From positions 1-58,342 of the forward strand of contig ABYL01000036.1 of the NCBI GenBank assembly GCA_000173575.1: a stretch of DNA of 58,342 bases, read 5' to 3'. This DNA is from Burkholderia sp. H160. GTDB taxonomy: Bacteria; Pseudomonadota; Gammaproteobacteria; Burkholderiales; Burkholderiaceae. Below are positions 8,377-17,022 of the stretch, in pieces. The notes under the pieces were generated by a model. That model was not told where the DNA came from, did not search any database, and was given only the letters and a program-made list of their open reading frames with translations. Each line of letters opens with the position of its first letter. The stretch's first letter is position 1. A program made the position numbers and the translations under genes.

Positions 8377-9843
8377 ATGCAAACCCAACTGTTCATCGAC
8401 GGCCGCTTCACGGACGCCGTCGAAGGCGGCACGATCGACGTGCTCAATCCGCACGACGGCTCGCTGATCACGCGGATCGCCGCGGCGACCGCCGCCGATG
8501 TCGATCTCGCCGTTGACGCCGCCGCGCGCGCGTTCCCGAAGTGGGCCGCGCTGCCCGCCGCCGAACGCGGCCGCCTGCTGCTGAAGCTCGCCGACGCGAT
8601 CGAGGCCAACGCCGAAGAACTCGCGCAACTCGAATCGCTCGACACGGGCCATCCGATCCGCGATTCGCGCTCGCTCGACGTGCCTCGCACGGCGGCATGC
8701 TTCTGCTACTTCGGCGGCATGGCCGACAAGCTGCAAGGCTCGGTGATTCCGGTCGAAGCGGGCTTTCTGAACTACGTGCAGCGCGCGCCGATCGGTGTGG
8801 TCGGACAGATCGTGCCGTGGAATTTTCCGCTGATGTTCACGAGCTGGAAGATGGGCCCTGCGCTCGCGGCCGGCAATACGGTCGTGCTGAAGCCGTCGGA
8901 GATCACGCCGCTCTCCACGCTGCGCATCGTCGAACTGATGGCCGAGGTTGGCTTTCCGGCGGGCGTCGTCAACATCGTCGCGGGCTATGGTCATACTGCC
9001 GGGCAGCGGCTCGCCGAGCATCCGGGCGTCGGCAAGATCGCGTTCACGGGATCGACCGCGACCGGGCGGCGCATCGTCGAGGCCTCGCAGGGCAATTTGA
9101 AGCGCGTGCAGCTCGAACTTGGCGGCAAGGGCGCGAACATCGTGTTCGACGATGCGGATCTCGATGCGGCGATCAATGGCGCCGCCTGGGCGATCTTCCA
9201 CAACCAGGGGCAGGCGTGCATCGCGGGCTCGCGGCTGATCCTGCACGAGCGCATCGCCGATCAGTTCCTCGAACGCTTCGTGTCGCTCGCTTCGTCGATC
9301 CGGCTCGGCAATCCGCTCGATGCCGACACCGAGATGGGGCCGCTGACTTCAAAGCAGCATCAGGAACGCGTGCTGGCATTCGTCGATATCGCGCGCCAGC
9401 AGGGCGGCCGCGTGCTGACGGGCGGCACAGCGCCGAGCGACGCAGCGCTTGCGAACGGCTACTACGTGCGCCCGACCATCGTCGAGGCCGCGAGTCCGAA
9501 CGACCGCGTCGCGCAGGAGGAAGTGTTCGGCCCGTTCGTCACGGTGCTGCGTTTCGGTACCGACGACGAAGCGCTCGCGATCGCCAACGGCACCGACTAC
9601 GGCCTCGGCAGCGGGCTGTGGACGCGCGATCTGTCGCGCGCGCACTCGATGGCCGCGCGGATCCATGCGGGCATGTGCTGGGTCAACTGCTACAAGCGCG
9701 TCAATCCGGGCAGCCCATTCGGCGGCGTCGGACAGTCGGGCTATGGCCGCGAGATGGGCTTCGAGGCGATGCACGACTACACGGAAGCGCGCTCGGTGTG
9801 GGTCAACGTCGACGGCAACGTGCCGCCGCATTTCAAGCGCTGA
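8377..9843 (+). CDS. hapE: 4-hydroxymuconic semialdehyde dehydrogenase (ALDH family)
   Basis: A 488-residue NAD(P)-dependent aldehyde dehydrogenase of normal length. Landmarks: PWNFPLM at about 147-153, the ELGGKGANIV motif with general base Glu247, and the catalytic Cys281 in NQGQACIAGSRL. By position between hapD and the maleylacetate reductase gene it should oxidise the ring-cleavage product 4-hydroxymuconic semialdehyde to maleylacetate. Other semialdehyde substrates cannot be excluded from sequence alone. The next gene starts 7 bases downstream. Confidence 0.88.
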   Translation: MQTQLFIDGRFTDAVEGGTIDVLNPHDGSLITRIAAATAADVDLAVDAAARAFPKWAALPAAERGRLLLKLADAIEANAEELAQLESLDTGHPIRDSRSLDVPRTAACFCYFGGMADKLQGSVIPVEAGFLNYVQRAPIGVVGQIVPWNFPLMFTSWKMGPALAAGNTVVLKPSEITPLSTLRIVELMAEVGFPAGVVNIVAGYGHTAGQRLAEHPGVGKIAFTGSTATGRRIVEASQGNLKRVQLELGGKGANIVFDDADLDAAINGAAWAIFHNQGQACIAGSRLILHERIADQFLERFVSLASSIRLGNPLDADTEMGPLTSKQHQERVLAFVDIARQQGGRVLTGGTAPSDAALANGYYVRPTIVEAASPNDRVAQEEVFGPFVTVLRFGTDDEALAIANGTDYGLGSGLWTRDLSRAHSMAARIHAGMCWVNCYKRVNPGSPFGGVGQSGYGREMGFEAMHDYTEARSVWVNVDGNVPPHFKR

Positions 9844-9850
9844 GGTCGTC

Positions 9851-10918
9851 ATGGAGCGCTTCGTCTATCAGGGCACGCCGTCGCGTGTGGTGTTCGAGTG
9901 GGGTGGTCTCGCGACGCTGCCCGCTGAGGTCGAGCGGCTAGGAGCTAAGCGCGCGCTGATCCTCGCGACGCCCGAGCAGCGCGCGTTGGCCGATCAGGTC
10001 GCGAGTGTGCTCGGGGCGCGCGCCGCTGGTGTGCATGCGCAAGCCGTGATGCACGTGCCGGTGGAGGTCGCACGCGCGGCGCGCGATGCGGCCGCCGCGC
10101 TCGATGCCGACTGCTGCGTCGCGGTGGGCGGCGGCTCGACGGTTGGTCTCGGCAAGGCGATTGCGCTCGAATCGTCGCTGCCGATCATCGCGGTGCCCAC
10201 CACCTATGCGGGCTCGGAGATGACGCCGATCTACGGCCTCACCGAGGGCCGTCTGAAGCGCACCGGCCGCGATATGCGCGTGCTGCCGCGCACGGTGATC
10301 TACGATCCGTCGCTGACGCTATTGCTGCCCGCGCAAATTTCAGCGGCGTCGGGCATCAACGCGATGGCGCACGCGGTCGAAGCGCTCTATGCCGAAGACG
10401 CGAATCCCGTGATCAGCCTGATGGCCGAGGAAGCAATCCGCGCACTCGGCGCAGCGCTGCCCGCGATCGTGCGTGCACCGGACGATGCCACGGCGCGCAG
10501 CCGCGCGCTGTACGGCGCGTGGCTCGCGGGCACCTGTCTGGGCGCGGTCGGCATGGCCTTGCATCACAAGCTTTGTCATACCTTGGGTGGCACGTTCAAC
10601 CTGCCGCATGCGCAAACGCATGCAGTGATGCTGCCGCATACGGCACACTACAACCACGGCGACGCGCCCGATGCGCTCGCGCGCGTCGCCCGCGCGCTCG
10701 GCGGCAAGCACGCGGCCGACGCGGGTCCGCTGCTGTTCGAACTGAACCGCGCGCTCGGCATTCCGATGGCGCTCGCACAGATCGGCATGCCCGAGCAAGG
10801 TCTCGATGAAGCGGCCGATCTCGCGTGTAAGAATCCGTACGCGAACCCGCGTGCCGTGGAACGCGACGCGATCCGCGCGCTGCTGCAACGGGCGTGGCAG
10901 GGCGCAGAGCCAGCCTGA
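9851..10918 (+). CDS. hapF: maleylacetate reductase
   Basis: A 355-residue member of the iron-containing-alcohol-dehydrogenase-like superfamily, the usual length of maleylacetate reductases. The nucleotide loop GGGSTVGLGKAIALES is at about 95-110, PTTYAGSEMTPIYG at about 117-130, and the H-rich stretch MALHHKLCHTLGGTFNLPHA follows near 236. It reduces maleylacetate to 3-oxoadipate with NAD(P)H. It is the meeting point of the hydroquinone and hydroxyquinol branches encoded on either side of it. The frame is open upstream inside hapE, but the ATG at 9851 gives the family length. Confidence 0.9.
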   Translation: MERFVYQGTPSRVVFEWGGLATLPAEVERLGAKRALILATPEQRALADQVASVLGARAAGVHAQAVMHVPVEVARAARDAAAALDADCCVAVGGGSTVGLGKAIALESSLPIIAVPTTYAGSEMTPIYGLTEGRLKRTGRDMRVLPRTVIYDPSLTLLLPAQISAASGINAMAHAVEALYAEDANPVISLMAEEAIRALGAALPAIVRAPDDATARSRALYGAWLAGTCLGAVGMALHHKLCHTLGGTFNLPHAQTHAVMLPHTAHYNHGDAPDALARVARALGGKHAADAGPLLFELNRALGIPMALAQIGMPEQGLDEAADLACKNPYANPRAVERDAIRALLQRAWQGAEPA

Positions 10919-10965
10919 GCGCAGGCACACCGCAACGCCACTTAAAACGATTCATGGAGGAAGAC

Positions 10966-11838
10966 ATGTCGACGGACAACAAAGAGGCCGAACAGGCCCT
11001 GACCGAGCAGGTGGTAGCGAGCTTCGCGGGCACGCCCGACGAACGGCTGCGCACGCTGATGCAAAGCCTCGTGCGACACATGCATGCGTTCGTGCGTGAA
11101 GTGGAGCCGACTGAGGCCGAGTGGATGTCGGCCATTCGCTTTCTGACCGACACCGGCAAGATGTGCGACGACCTCGTGCGCCAGGAATTCATCCTGCTGT
11201 CGGATACGCTCGGCGTGTCGATGCTCGTCGATGCGATCAATCACCGTCTCGCGACGGGCGCCACCGACACCACGGTGTTCGGCCCGTTCTATATTCGCGG
11301 CATGCCCGAGCGTGCGTATGGCGAGAACATCGCGTTCACGCCCGGCACGCCCGCGCTCGTGCATGGCCGCGTGCTGTCGACGGACGGCGAACCGCTCGCA
11401 AACGCGGTGCTCGACGTCTGGCAGACCGCCGAGAACGGCATGTACTCGGGGCAGGACACCGAGCAGCCGCACGGCAATCTGCGTGGACGTTTCCACACCG
11501 ACGCCGAAGGCCGCTACGCAATCTCGACGATCGTGCCAGTCAGCTATCCGATTCCGACCGACGGCCCGGTCGGCCGCATGCTCGAAGCGACGGGTCGGCA
11601 CCCCTGGCGGCCCGCGCATCTGCACTTCATGATCGACGCGCCGGGGCATCGGACGCTGGTCACGCATGTGTTCAATCGCGAGGATCCCTATCTGGGCTCC
11701 GACGCGGTGTTCGGCGTGAAGCCGTCGCTGCTGGTCGATTATCGCGAGCGCTCCGCCGATCACGAACTGGCGGGCCGCTTCGGTTTTGATGGGCCGTTCC
11801 GCGAAGCGCGCTACGACTTCATCCTCGACCGGAGCTAA
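10966..11838 (+). CDS. hydroxyquinol 1,2-dioxygenase (intradiol)
   Basis: A 290-residue non-haem Fe(III) intradiol dioxygenase with the helical N-terminal dimerisation domain (about 1-100) and a beta-sandwich catalytic domain. Iron ligands are visible as Tyr160 (GMYSG), Tyr194 (PVSYPIP), His218 and His220 (RPAHLHF). Length and surroundings favour hydroxyquinol over catechol dioxygenase, since it shares an operon with maleylacetate reductase rather than cat genes. It opens 1,2,4-trihydroxybenzene to maleylacetate. GGAGGAAG precedes the ATG at 10966; an upstream ATG at 10954 overlaps that site. Confidence 0.88.
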   Translation: MSTDNKEAEQALTEQVVASFAGTPDERLRTLMQSLVRHMHAFVREVEPTEAEWMSAIRFLTDTGKMCDDLVRQEFILLSDTLGVSMLVDAINHRLATGATDTTVFGPFYIRGMPERAYGENIAFTPGTPALVHGRVLSTDGEPLANAVLDVWQTAENGMYSGQDTEQPHGNLRGRFHTDAEGRYAISTIVPVSYPIPTDGPVGRMLEATGRHPWRPAHLHFMIDAPGHRTLVTHVFNREDPYLGSDAVFGVKPSLLVDYRERSADHELAGRFGFDGPFREARYDFILDRS

Positions 11839-11843
11839 CGACG

Positions 11844-12155
11844 ATGGCACGCTTCTTTGCAGTATTCGCCACCGACAAACCTGGAATGCGCGAAGTGCGT
11901 GAGCGTGTGCGCCCGGTGCATCGGACGTGGTTGCGCGGCAATACGCATCGCGGCGTGTTCGTGCGCCTCGGTGGTCCGACGCTCGCGCCCCAATGCGATG
12001 CGATGAATGGCACGTTGCTGGTCGTCGAAGCGGAACGTATCGACGACGTGATGGAGTTCGTCAGCAACGATCCGTATATGCAGGCGGGGCTGTTCGATTG
12101 CGTCGAGGTCCGTCCTTGGGACTGGAGCCTCGGCAATCCGGAACGCAGAGTCTGA
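11844..12155 (+). CDS. YciI-like protein
   Basis: A 103-residue ferredoxin-like-fold protein of the YciI family (MARFFAVFATDKPGM..., then PHWxWS-like PWDWSLGNPE at the end). The conserved His/Asp pair typical of YciI is present around residues 28-31 and 54. In chlorinated-hydroquinone and hydroxyquinol pathways a YciI-like protein (TftG) acts as a dehydrochlorinase; that precedent makes a chemical role plausible here. It starts 5 bases after the dioxygenase and ends 3 bases before the Rieske gene, so it is surely co-transcribed. Confidence 0.75.
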   Translation: MARFFAVFATDKPGMREVRERVRPVHRTWLRGNTHRGVFVRLGGPTLAPQCDAMNGTLLVVEAERIDDVMEFVSNDPYMQAGLFDCVEVRPWDWSLGNPERRV

Positions 12156-12158
12156 GCG

Positions 12159-12491
12159 ATGAACCAAACGCCGCTCTGTGCGCTCACCGACGTGCCCGAT
12201 GGCGGCGCGCGAGTCGTCGATGCTGCGGCCGCCAGTGTGCCGGTCGTGGTCGTGCGGCGTGGCGAGCAGGTGTGGGCGTACGCGAACCGCTGTCCGCATT
12301 TCTCGGTGCCGCTCGATTTCGAGCCCGGCGATGTGCTGTGCTATCGCGCGCAGGTGTTGATGTGCGCGCATCACAGCGCGTTGTTCCGTTTCGAGGACGG
12401 ACACTGCATCGAGGGACCGTGCACGGGGGCGAGCCTCGATGCGGTGAAGATCGCGGTCAACGGAGACGCGTGGGTTGTGTTGAACCCCTAG
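12159..12491 (+). CDS. Rieske [2Fe-2S] ferredoxin
   Basis: A 110-residue Rieske-fold protein. The cluster motifs are CPHF (about residues 46-49) and CAHH (about 66-69), the short spacing of bacterial Rieske ferredoxins. No partner oxygenase or reductase is encoded in this operon. It may donate electrons to an oxygenase elsewhere, or keep the oxygen-sensitive hydroquinone dioxygenase iron reduced, as ferredoxins do for some extradiol enzymes; both are inference. It is the last gene of the operon and ends 13 bases from a convergent gene. Confidence 0.8.
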   Translation: MNQTPLCALTDVPDGGARVVDAAAASVPVVVVRRGEQVWAYANRCPHFSVPLDFEPGDVLCYRAQVLMCAHHSALFRFEDGHCIEGPCTGASLDAVKIAVNGDAWVVLNP

Positions 12492-12504
12492 TCGAGGCTC
12501 GCCC

Positions 12505-13272
12505 TTACTTCAACCGCCCTGCCAGAAACTGCTGCAACCGCTCGCTACGCGGATTCGTCAGCACCTGATGCGGATGCCCTTGTTCCTCGATCTTGCCCTG
12601 ATGCAGGAACACGACATGATTCGACACGTTGCGTGCAAAGCCCATTTCGTGCGTGACGACGATCATCGTGCGACCTTCTTCGGCGAGCGCCTGCATCACG
12701 CGCAGCACTTCGCCGACGAGCTCAGGATCTAGGGCCGAAGTCGGCTCGTCGAACAGCATCACCTCTGGCTCCATCGCAAGCGCGCGGGCAATCGCGACAC
12801 GCTGCTGCTGACCACCGGACAGATGCGACGGATATTTCTGCTCGGTGCTGGCCGGCAAACCCACCTTGGTCAGATACTTGCGAGCACGCTCTTCCGCTTC
12901 GGCGCGGCTCAATCCCAACACGCTGATCGGCGCCTCGATGACGTTTTCGAGCACGGTCATATGCGCCCACAGATTGAAATGCTGGAACACCATCGACAGA
13001 CGCGTGCGCATCGTCTGCAACTGCTTCGGAAGAGTCACGCGCAGCGAGCCGTTGCGATCTCCGCTCGTGTTGATTTCCTCTCCGTTCAGCGTGATGCGCC
13101 CGGAGCACGGCGATTCGAGAAAGTTGATGCACCGCAGGAAGGTGCTTTTCCCGGAGCCGCTCGACCCGATGAGGCTAATTACATCGCCGGCCTTCGCCTT
13201 CAGCGAGACGCCCTTCAATACCTCGTTGTCGCCGAACTTCTTGTGCAGGTCGTCGACTGTCAGCTTGTACAT
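12505..13272 (-). CDS. ABC importer ATPase, basic amino acid (HisP-like)
   Basis: A 255-residue ATPase of the polar amino acid uptake family. Walker A is GSSGSGKST near residue 37, the signature [12 protein letters not shown] is near 151, Walker [15 protein letters not shown] follows, and the switch His is in VVTHEMGFA. The insert with [14 protein letters not shown] after the Q-loop is typical of HisP/ArtP-type subunits. The ATG at 13272 fits HisP-type length; an in-frame ATG pair at 13290 lacks a ribosome site. It is the last gene of a four-gene operon read leftward. Confidence 0.9.
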   Translation of the reverse strand: MYKLTVDDLHKKFGDNEVLKGVSLKAKAGDVISLIGSSGSGKSTFLRCINFLESPCSGRITLNGEEINTSGDRNGSLRVTLPKQLQTMRTRLSMVFQHFNLWAHMTVLENVIEAPISVLGLSRAEAEERARKYLTKVGLPASTEQKYPSHLSGGQQQRVAIARALAMEPEVMLFDEPTSALDPELVGEVLRVMQALAEEGRTMIVVTHEMGFARNVSNHVVFLHQGKIEEQGHPHQVLTNPRSERLQQFLAGRLK

Positions 13273-13308
13273 GCTCGTATGCTCCATCATGGCGCGAATG
13301 CGCCCGGA

Positions 13309-14022
13309 TTAATGCCCTTGCGGTTTCAGGTAAGCCAGCAAACGAATTTCCATCTTGCGGAAGCCCCAGATCAGCGCGAACACGATCGACGCGTACAGGA
13401 TCGCCGCGATGCCGTACGCCTGGAACGTCGCGTAGGTAGCGGAGTTGACGTCGCGTGCCACTTTCAGGATGTCGGGGATGGTGGCGGTGAACGCGAGTGT
13501 CGTCGCGTGCAGCATCAGGATCACCTCGTTGCTGTACGAGGGCAGTGCCCGGCGCAGCGCCGAAGGCAGGATGATGCGCGTATACAGCTTGAATTTCGAC
13601 ATGCCGTAAGCCTGAGCCGCCTCGATCTCTCCGTGCGAGGTCTCCCTGATCGAGCCCGCGAAGATCTCAGTGGCGTACGCGCATTCGTTCAATGCGAACG
13701 CGAGCAGCGTGCAGTTCATCGCATTGCGAAAGAAGCTGTCGAGCATCGCGTGCGAATGGACGAAATGCAGACTGTAGAGCCCCGTGTAGATCAGCAGCAG
13801 CTGAACGTACAACGGCGTGCCGCGGAAAATGTAGGTGTAAAGCCAGACGGGCCCGGAAATGTAGCGGTTGCGCGACGCGCGCGCGATTGCGAGCGGCACG
13901 GCCAGCACGAAACCCAGCACGATCGACGCAACCAGCAGCCACAGCGTGATGACGAGGCCGGTGTAGTTGAAGCCGTCCGTGAACAGGTAGTTCTGCCAGT
14001 ATTGACGAATCAGTTCGATCAC
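13309..14022 (-). CDS. ABC importer permease (HisM-like)
   Basis: A 237-residue inner-membrane permease with about five hydrophobic segments and the cytoplasmic EAA loop (EIEAAQAYGMSKFKLYTRII) that docks on the ATPase. It overlaps the preceding permease gene by 4 bases (ATGA at 14019-14022), indicating translational coupling. Together the two permeases form the heterodimeric channel typical of histidine, lysine/arginine/ornithine and octopine importers. Confidence 0.9.
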   Translation of the reverse strand: MIELIRQYWQNYLFTDGFNYTGLVITLWLLVASIVLGFVLAVPLAIARASRNRYISGPVWLYTYIFRGTPLYVQLLLIYTGLYSLHFVHSHAMLDSFFRNAMNCTLLAFALNECAYATEIFAGSIRETSHGEIEAAQAYGMSKFKLYTRIILPSALRRALPSYSNEVILMLHATTLAFTATIPDILKVARDVNSATYATFQAYGIAAILYASIVFALIWGFRKMEIRLLAYLKPQGH

Positions 14023-14708
14023 AGCGCGGCCCTCCGTACGCCGATCGAGTAGCGCTTCTCGAGGCGGTTCAATACCAGATTCGAAATGGTCGTGATGGCG
14101 AGGTAGATGGCCCCGGTCGCCAGCGTGAAGAAAAAGAACGACTGCGTGCTCTTGCCCGCGTCCTGCGATGCCTTGACCACGTCCGCGAGACCGATGATCG
14201 ACACGAGCGCGGTCGCCTTCACGAGCACCTGCCAGTTGTTGCCGATGCCGGGCAGCGCGAAACGCATCATCTGCGGGAACAGGATGCGGGTGAATACGCG
14301 CCGCGCGCTCATGCCGTACGCGAAGCCCGCTTCGATTTGCCCGCGCGGCACGGCGAGAAACGCGCCGCGGAAAGTTTCAGTGAAGTACGCGCCGTAAATG
14401 AAGCCCAGCGTGATGACACCGGCCAGAAACGGATCGATATCGATCTGCTCCATGCTGAACATGTCGGTCAGCTGATTGAGCCAGATCTGGATGCTATAGA
14501 ACAGCAGCAGCATCAGCACGAGATCGGGCACGGCGCGGATCAGCGTGGTGTACAACGTGCCGATGCGCGCGACCACGCGGTTGGTCGACAGCTTCGCGGC
14601 GGCGCCGACGAGGCCCAGCGCAAAAGACGCCGCGAGCGACAGCACCGCGAGCTTGATGGTTACCCACGTGCCCGCGAGGAGCAGCGGACCGAAGCCTTGA
14701 AACAGCAT
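14019..14708 (-). CDS. ABC importer permease (HisQ-like)
   Basis: A 229-residue permease with the EAA-loop signature (QIEAGFAYGMSARRVFTRIL). The ATG at 14708 is preferred over one at 14744 because AAGGA lies about 6 bases before it and the length equals HisQ. It lies 83 bases downstream of the binding-protein gene and overlaps the next permease by 4 bases. Confidence 0.9.
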   Translation of the reverse strand: MLFQGFGPLLLAGTWVTIKLAVLSLAASFALGLVGAAAKLSTNRVVARIGTLYTTLIRAVPDLVLMLLLFYSIQIWLNQLTDMFSMEQIDIDPFLAGVITLGFIYGAYFTETFRGAFLAVPRGQIEAGFAYGMSARRVFTRILFPQMMRFALPGIGNNWQVLVKATALVSIIGLADVVKASQDAGKSTQSFFFFTLATGAIYLAITTISNLVLNRLEKRYSIGVRRAAL

Positions 14709-14791
14709 GGGAGTGTCCTTGATGAAGGAGCGAACCGCGCGCATGCGCGCGGGGCCTGTCGATCGGGTGGAACGGGCTCGTGGGGGAGGGC

Positions 14792-15565
14792 TTAGCTGCC
14801 GTACACGTCGAAGTCGAAGTACTTCTGCTCGATCTTCTTGTAGGTGCCGTCCTTGATCATGTCGGCGATCGCCTTGTCGACCTTCGTCTTCAGATCGGCG
14901 TCTTCCTTGCGCATGCCGATGCCGGCGCCGTTACCGAGGATCTTCGGATCGTCGATGTCCTTGCCGACGAACGCGAAGCCCGTGCCACGCGGCGTCTTCA
15001 GGAAGCCCTGGTCAGCCTGCACTGCGTCCTGCAGCGCTGCGTCCAGGCGGCCCGACAGCAGGTCGGTATAGACGAGGTCCTGGTTCTGGTACGGCACGAC
15101 CTTCACGCCCTTCGGCTCCCAGTAGGTCTTCGCGTAGGTTTCCTGGATCGTGCCCTGTTCGACGCCCACCGTCTTGCCCTTCAGCGAGTCGGCGCTCGGC
15201 AGGATGCCCGAGCCCTTCTTCGCAACCAGACGTGTCGGGGTGTTGAACAGCTTCGACGAGAAGGCGATCTGTTCGGCGCGTTGCGGCGTCATCGACATCG
15301 ACGACAGCACGCCGTCGAACTTCTTGGCCTTCAGTGCCGGGATCATGCTGTCGAAGTCCTGCTCGACCCACACGCACTTCGCACCGACACGCTTGCAGAT
15401 TTCGTTGCCGAGGTCGATGTCGAAGCCGACCAGCTTGCCATCCGTTGCTTTCGATTCGAACGGCGCGTAGCTCGCATCCACGCCGAAGCGGACCGTGGAC
15501 CAATCTTTGGCAAAGGCGCCGGTGGCAGCGAGCGCGAGGGCGAGGGACAAGGCGAGTTTTTTCAT
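14792..15565 (-). CDS. periplasmic basic-amino-acid binding protein (HisJ/ArgT-like)
   Basis: A 257-residue solute-binding protein with signal peptide (residues 1-19, cleavage after AFA) and the family-3 signature GFDIDLGNEICKRVG at about 50-64. The ligand-site motif SSMSMTPQRAEQIAFS is characteristic of lysine/arginine/ornithine/histidine binders. Its ATG has GGAGA upstream. It is the first gene of the importer operon (binding protein, two permeases, ATPase). It sits between two aromatic cassettes but shows no link to aromatics. Confidence 0.9.
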   Translation of the reverse strand: MKKLALSLALALAATGAFAKDWSTVRFGVDASYAPFESKATDGKLVGFDIDLGNEICKRVGAKCVWVEQDFDSMIPALKAKKFDGVLSSMSMTPQRAEQIAFSSKLFNTPTRLVAKKGSGILPSADSLKGKTVGVEQGTIQETYAKTYWEPKGVKVVPYQNQDLVYTDLLSGRLDAALQDAVQADQGFLKTPRGTGFAFVGKDIDDPKILGNGAGIGMRKEDADLKTKVDKAIADMIKDGTYKKIEQKYFDFDVYGS

Positions 15566-15889
15566 AAAGTCTCCGGGGTGGATGTCTGACGTGAAATCCA
15601 GGGCAACGTCGGCCGGGCGATGCTCCGATGTGCGATGTTGTATAGACAAATTATCCCGGACGAGTAGCGAGCGGCAATCAGGGTTAGTGCTTACGGGGGT
15701 GGTGGCGTAAAGCTGGAAATGGGCCTAAAGGTCTTTATGGACGTGCTTTACAGGGCGATTGAAAGAGTCCGGGTATGGTCGGGATTTTCGCGTATACCCG
15801 CGGTCTATACCGTGACGCTTATCTTGTCCATACAACTTCGTTACGGCGATGCCCGCCCGAGCGTCCGGCCGTGAACCGGACGCCCCGCG
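15566..15889. other. importer promoter region
   Basis: A spacer of about 320 bases between the leftward importer operon and the 3' end of the LysR gene. No gene is seen. It contains two TTGT-N4-ACAA inverted repeats (15638-15649 and 15824-15835), listed separately. Confidence 0.5.
15638..15649. promoter_or_regulatory. TTGTATAGACAA inverted repeat, HutC/GntR-like box
   Basis: This lies 73 bases upstream of the binding-protein start. It resembles the GntR-family HutC operator core (TTGTATATACAA). A second TTGT-N4-ACAA copy (TTGTCCATACAA) is at 15824-15835. A histidine-type importer under HutC-like control would be coherent, but no hutC lies in the window. Confidence 0.35.
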
Positions 15890-16807
15890 CTATTGATGCG
15901 CAGGCGGCTGATACGTCATGTGCTCTTCGTCGTACAACGCATAGATGAGTTCGAGCATGCGCTGGATATCGGCCGATTCGTCGAGCATGCGCGTGCTCAT
16001 GATGATCGGCGACACGAGGTTCTGATCGTCGAGATCCTTGTACGCGACATCGCCGCGCTGCATGCCGTACACACTCGCCGGCACGATCGAAATACCTTCG
16101 CCCGCGGCGACGAGACCGAGCGCAATCTGCAATTCGCGCGTCTCATACAGCCGTTGCGGTTTCAGGCCGCGATCGTGAAATGCGGCGAGCACCTGGTCGG
16201 CGTAACTCGGCCGCGGCGCCTTCGGGAAGATGATCAGCGTTTCGCTCGTCAGGTCGTGCAGTGACAGCACCGGCTTTGCGTCGATCAGCGGATGGCCGAG
16301 CGGCAGCGCGACGATCATCCGTTCCTCGCGCAGCACGACGCGCCGGATGCTCGGGTCTTCGTAACGAATGCGGCCGAAGCCGACGTCGATGCGGCCTTCC
16401 TTGAGCGCCTTGATCTGATCCATCGTCGACATCTCGTGCAGGCTCAGCTCGACCGTGCTGTTCTCGGTGCGAAAGCGGCGAATGATTTTCGGCAGCATGC
16501 CGTAGAGCGTCGAACCGACGAAGCCCAGCGACAGACTGCGCTCGATCTTGCCGACGCGCCGCGTCATCGCCTCGATTTCCGACGTTTGCGCGAGCAGCTG
16601 GACCGCGTGCGAATAGAAGAAGCGGCCGGCCTCGGTCAGCTTCAGCGGCCGCGAGTTGCGCTCGAACAGCTGCACGCCGAGCGTGTCCTCGAGCTGCTGG
16701 ATCTGCCGGCTCAGCGGCGGCTGCGCAATATGCAGACGTTTGGCGGCCTTGGTGACATTGCACTCTTCGGCGACGGCGACAAAGTAGCGCAGATGGCGCA
16801 ATTCCAT
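15890..16807 (-). CDS. benM: LysR-family regulator, BenM/CatM type
   Basis: A 305-residue LysR protein starting MELRHLRYFVAVAEECNVTKAA, the hallmark N-terminus of the BenM/CatM/CatR group, with helix-turn-helix at about 18-38 and an effector domain that in this group binds muconate or benzoate. It is divergent from benABCDE and has a perfect ATAC-N7-GTAT box 5 bases upstream of its own ATG, so autoregulation plus ben activation is likely. The ATG at 16807 matches the family start; an upstream frame extension does not. Confidence 0.88.
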   Translation of the reverse strand: MELRHLRYFVAVAEECNVTKAAKRLHIAQPPLSRQIQQLEDTLGVQLFERNSRPLKLTEAGRFFYSHAVQLLAQTSEIEAMTRRVGKIERSLSLGFVGSTLYGMLPKIIRRFRTENSTVELSLHEMSTMDQIKALKEGRIDVGFGRIRYEDPSIRRVVLREERMIVALPLGHPLIDAKPVLSLHDLTSETLIIFPKAPRPSYADQVLAAFHDRGLKPQRLYETRELQIALGLVAAGEGISIVPASVYGMQRGDVAYKDLDDQNLVSPIIMSTRMLDESADIQRMLELIYALYDEEHMTYQPPAHQ

Positions 16808-16811
16808 GGAA

Positions 16812-16848
16812 ATACCTTTTAAGTATCGTCGCGATACCAAATCAGTGT
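16812..16848. promoter_or_regulatory. tandem BenM/CatM boxes, ATAC-N7-GTAT
   Basis: Site 1 (16812-16826) matches the BenM/CatM consensus ATAC-N7-GTAT exactly. Site 2 (16834-16848) is ATAC-N7-GTGT, one mismatch. The two start 22 bases apart, two helical turns, as in known BenM-controlled promoters. TTGGAC at 16848-16853 with AACTAT 16 bases later is a possible -35/-10 pair for ben transcription to the right. Confidence 0.7.
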
Positions 16849-17022
16849 TGGACGATGCAAATGGCGTAGAACTATGCTTCAGCTACCGTAGACGCCCCGC
16901 AAATTATACCTCCCGAGCATTGACAACTCGGCCCGGTCTGAAGCGTCGGTCGGCCCCACGGAGACTGCGTTGATATCCATCACGCATGGGATCCAAGACC
17001 TAAAAAGAGTTCAGGAGCAGCA

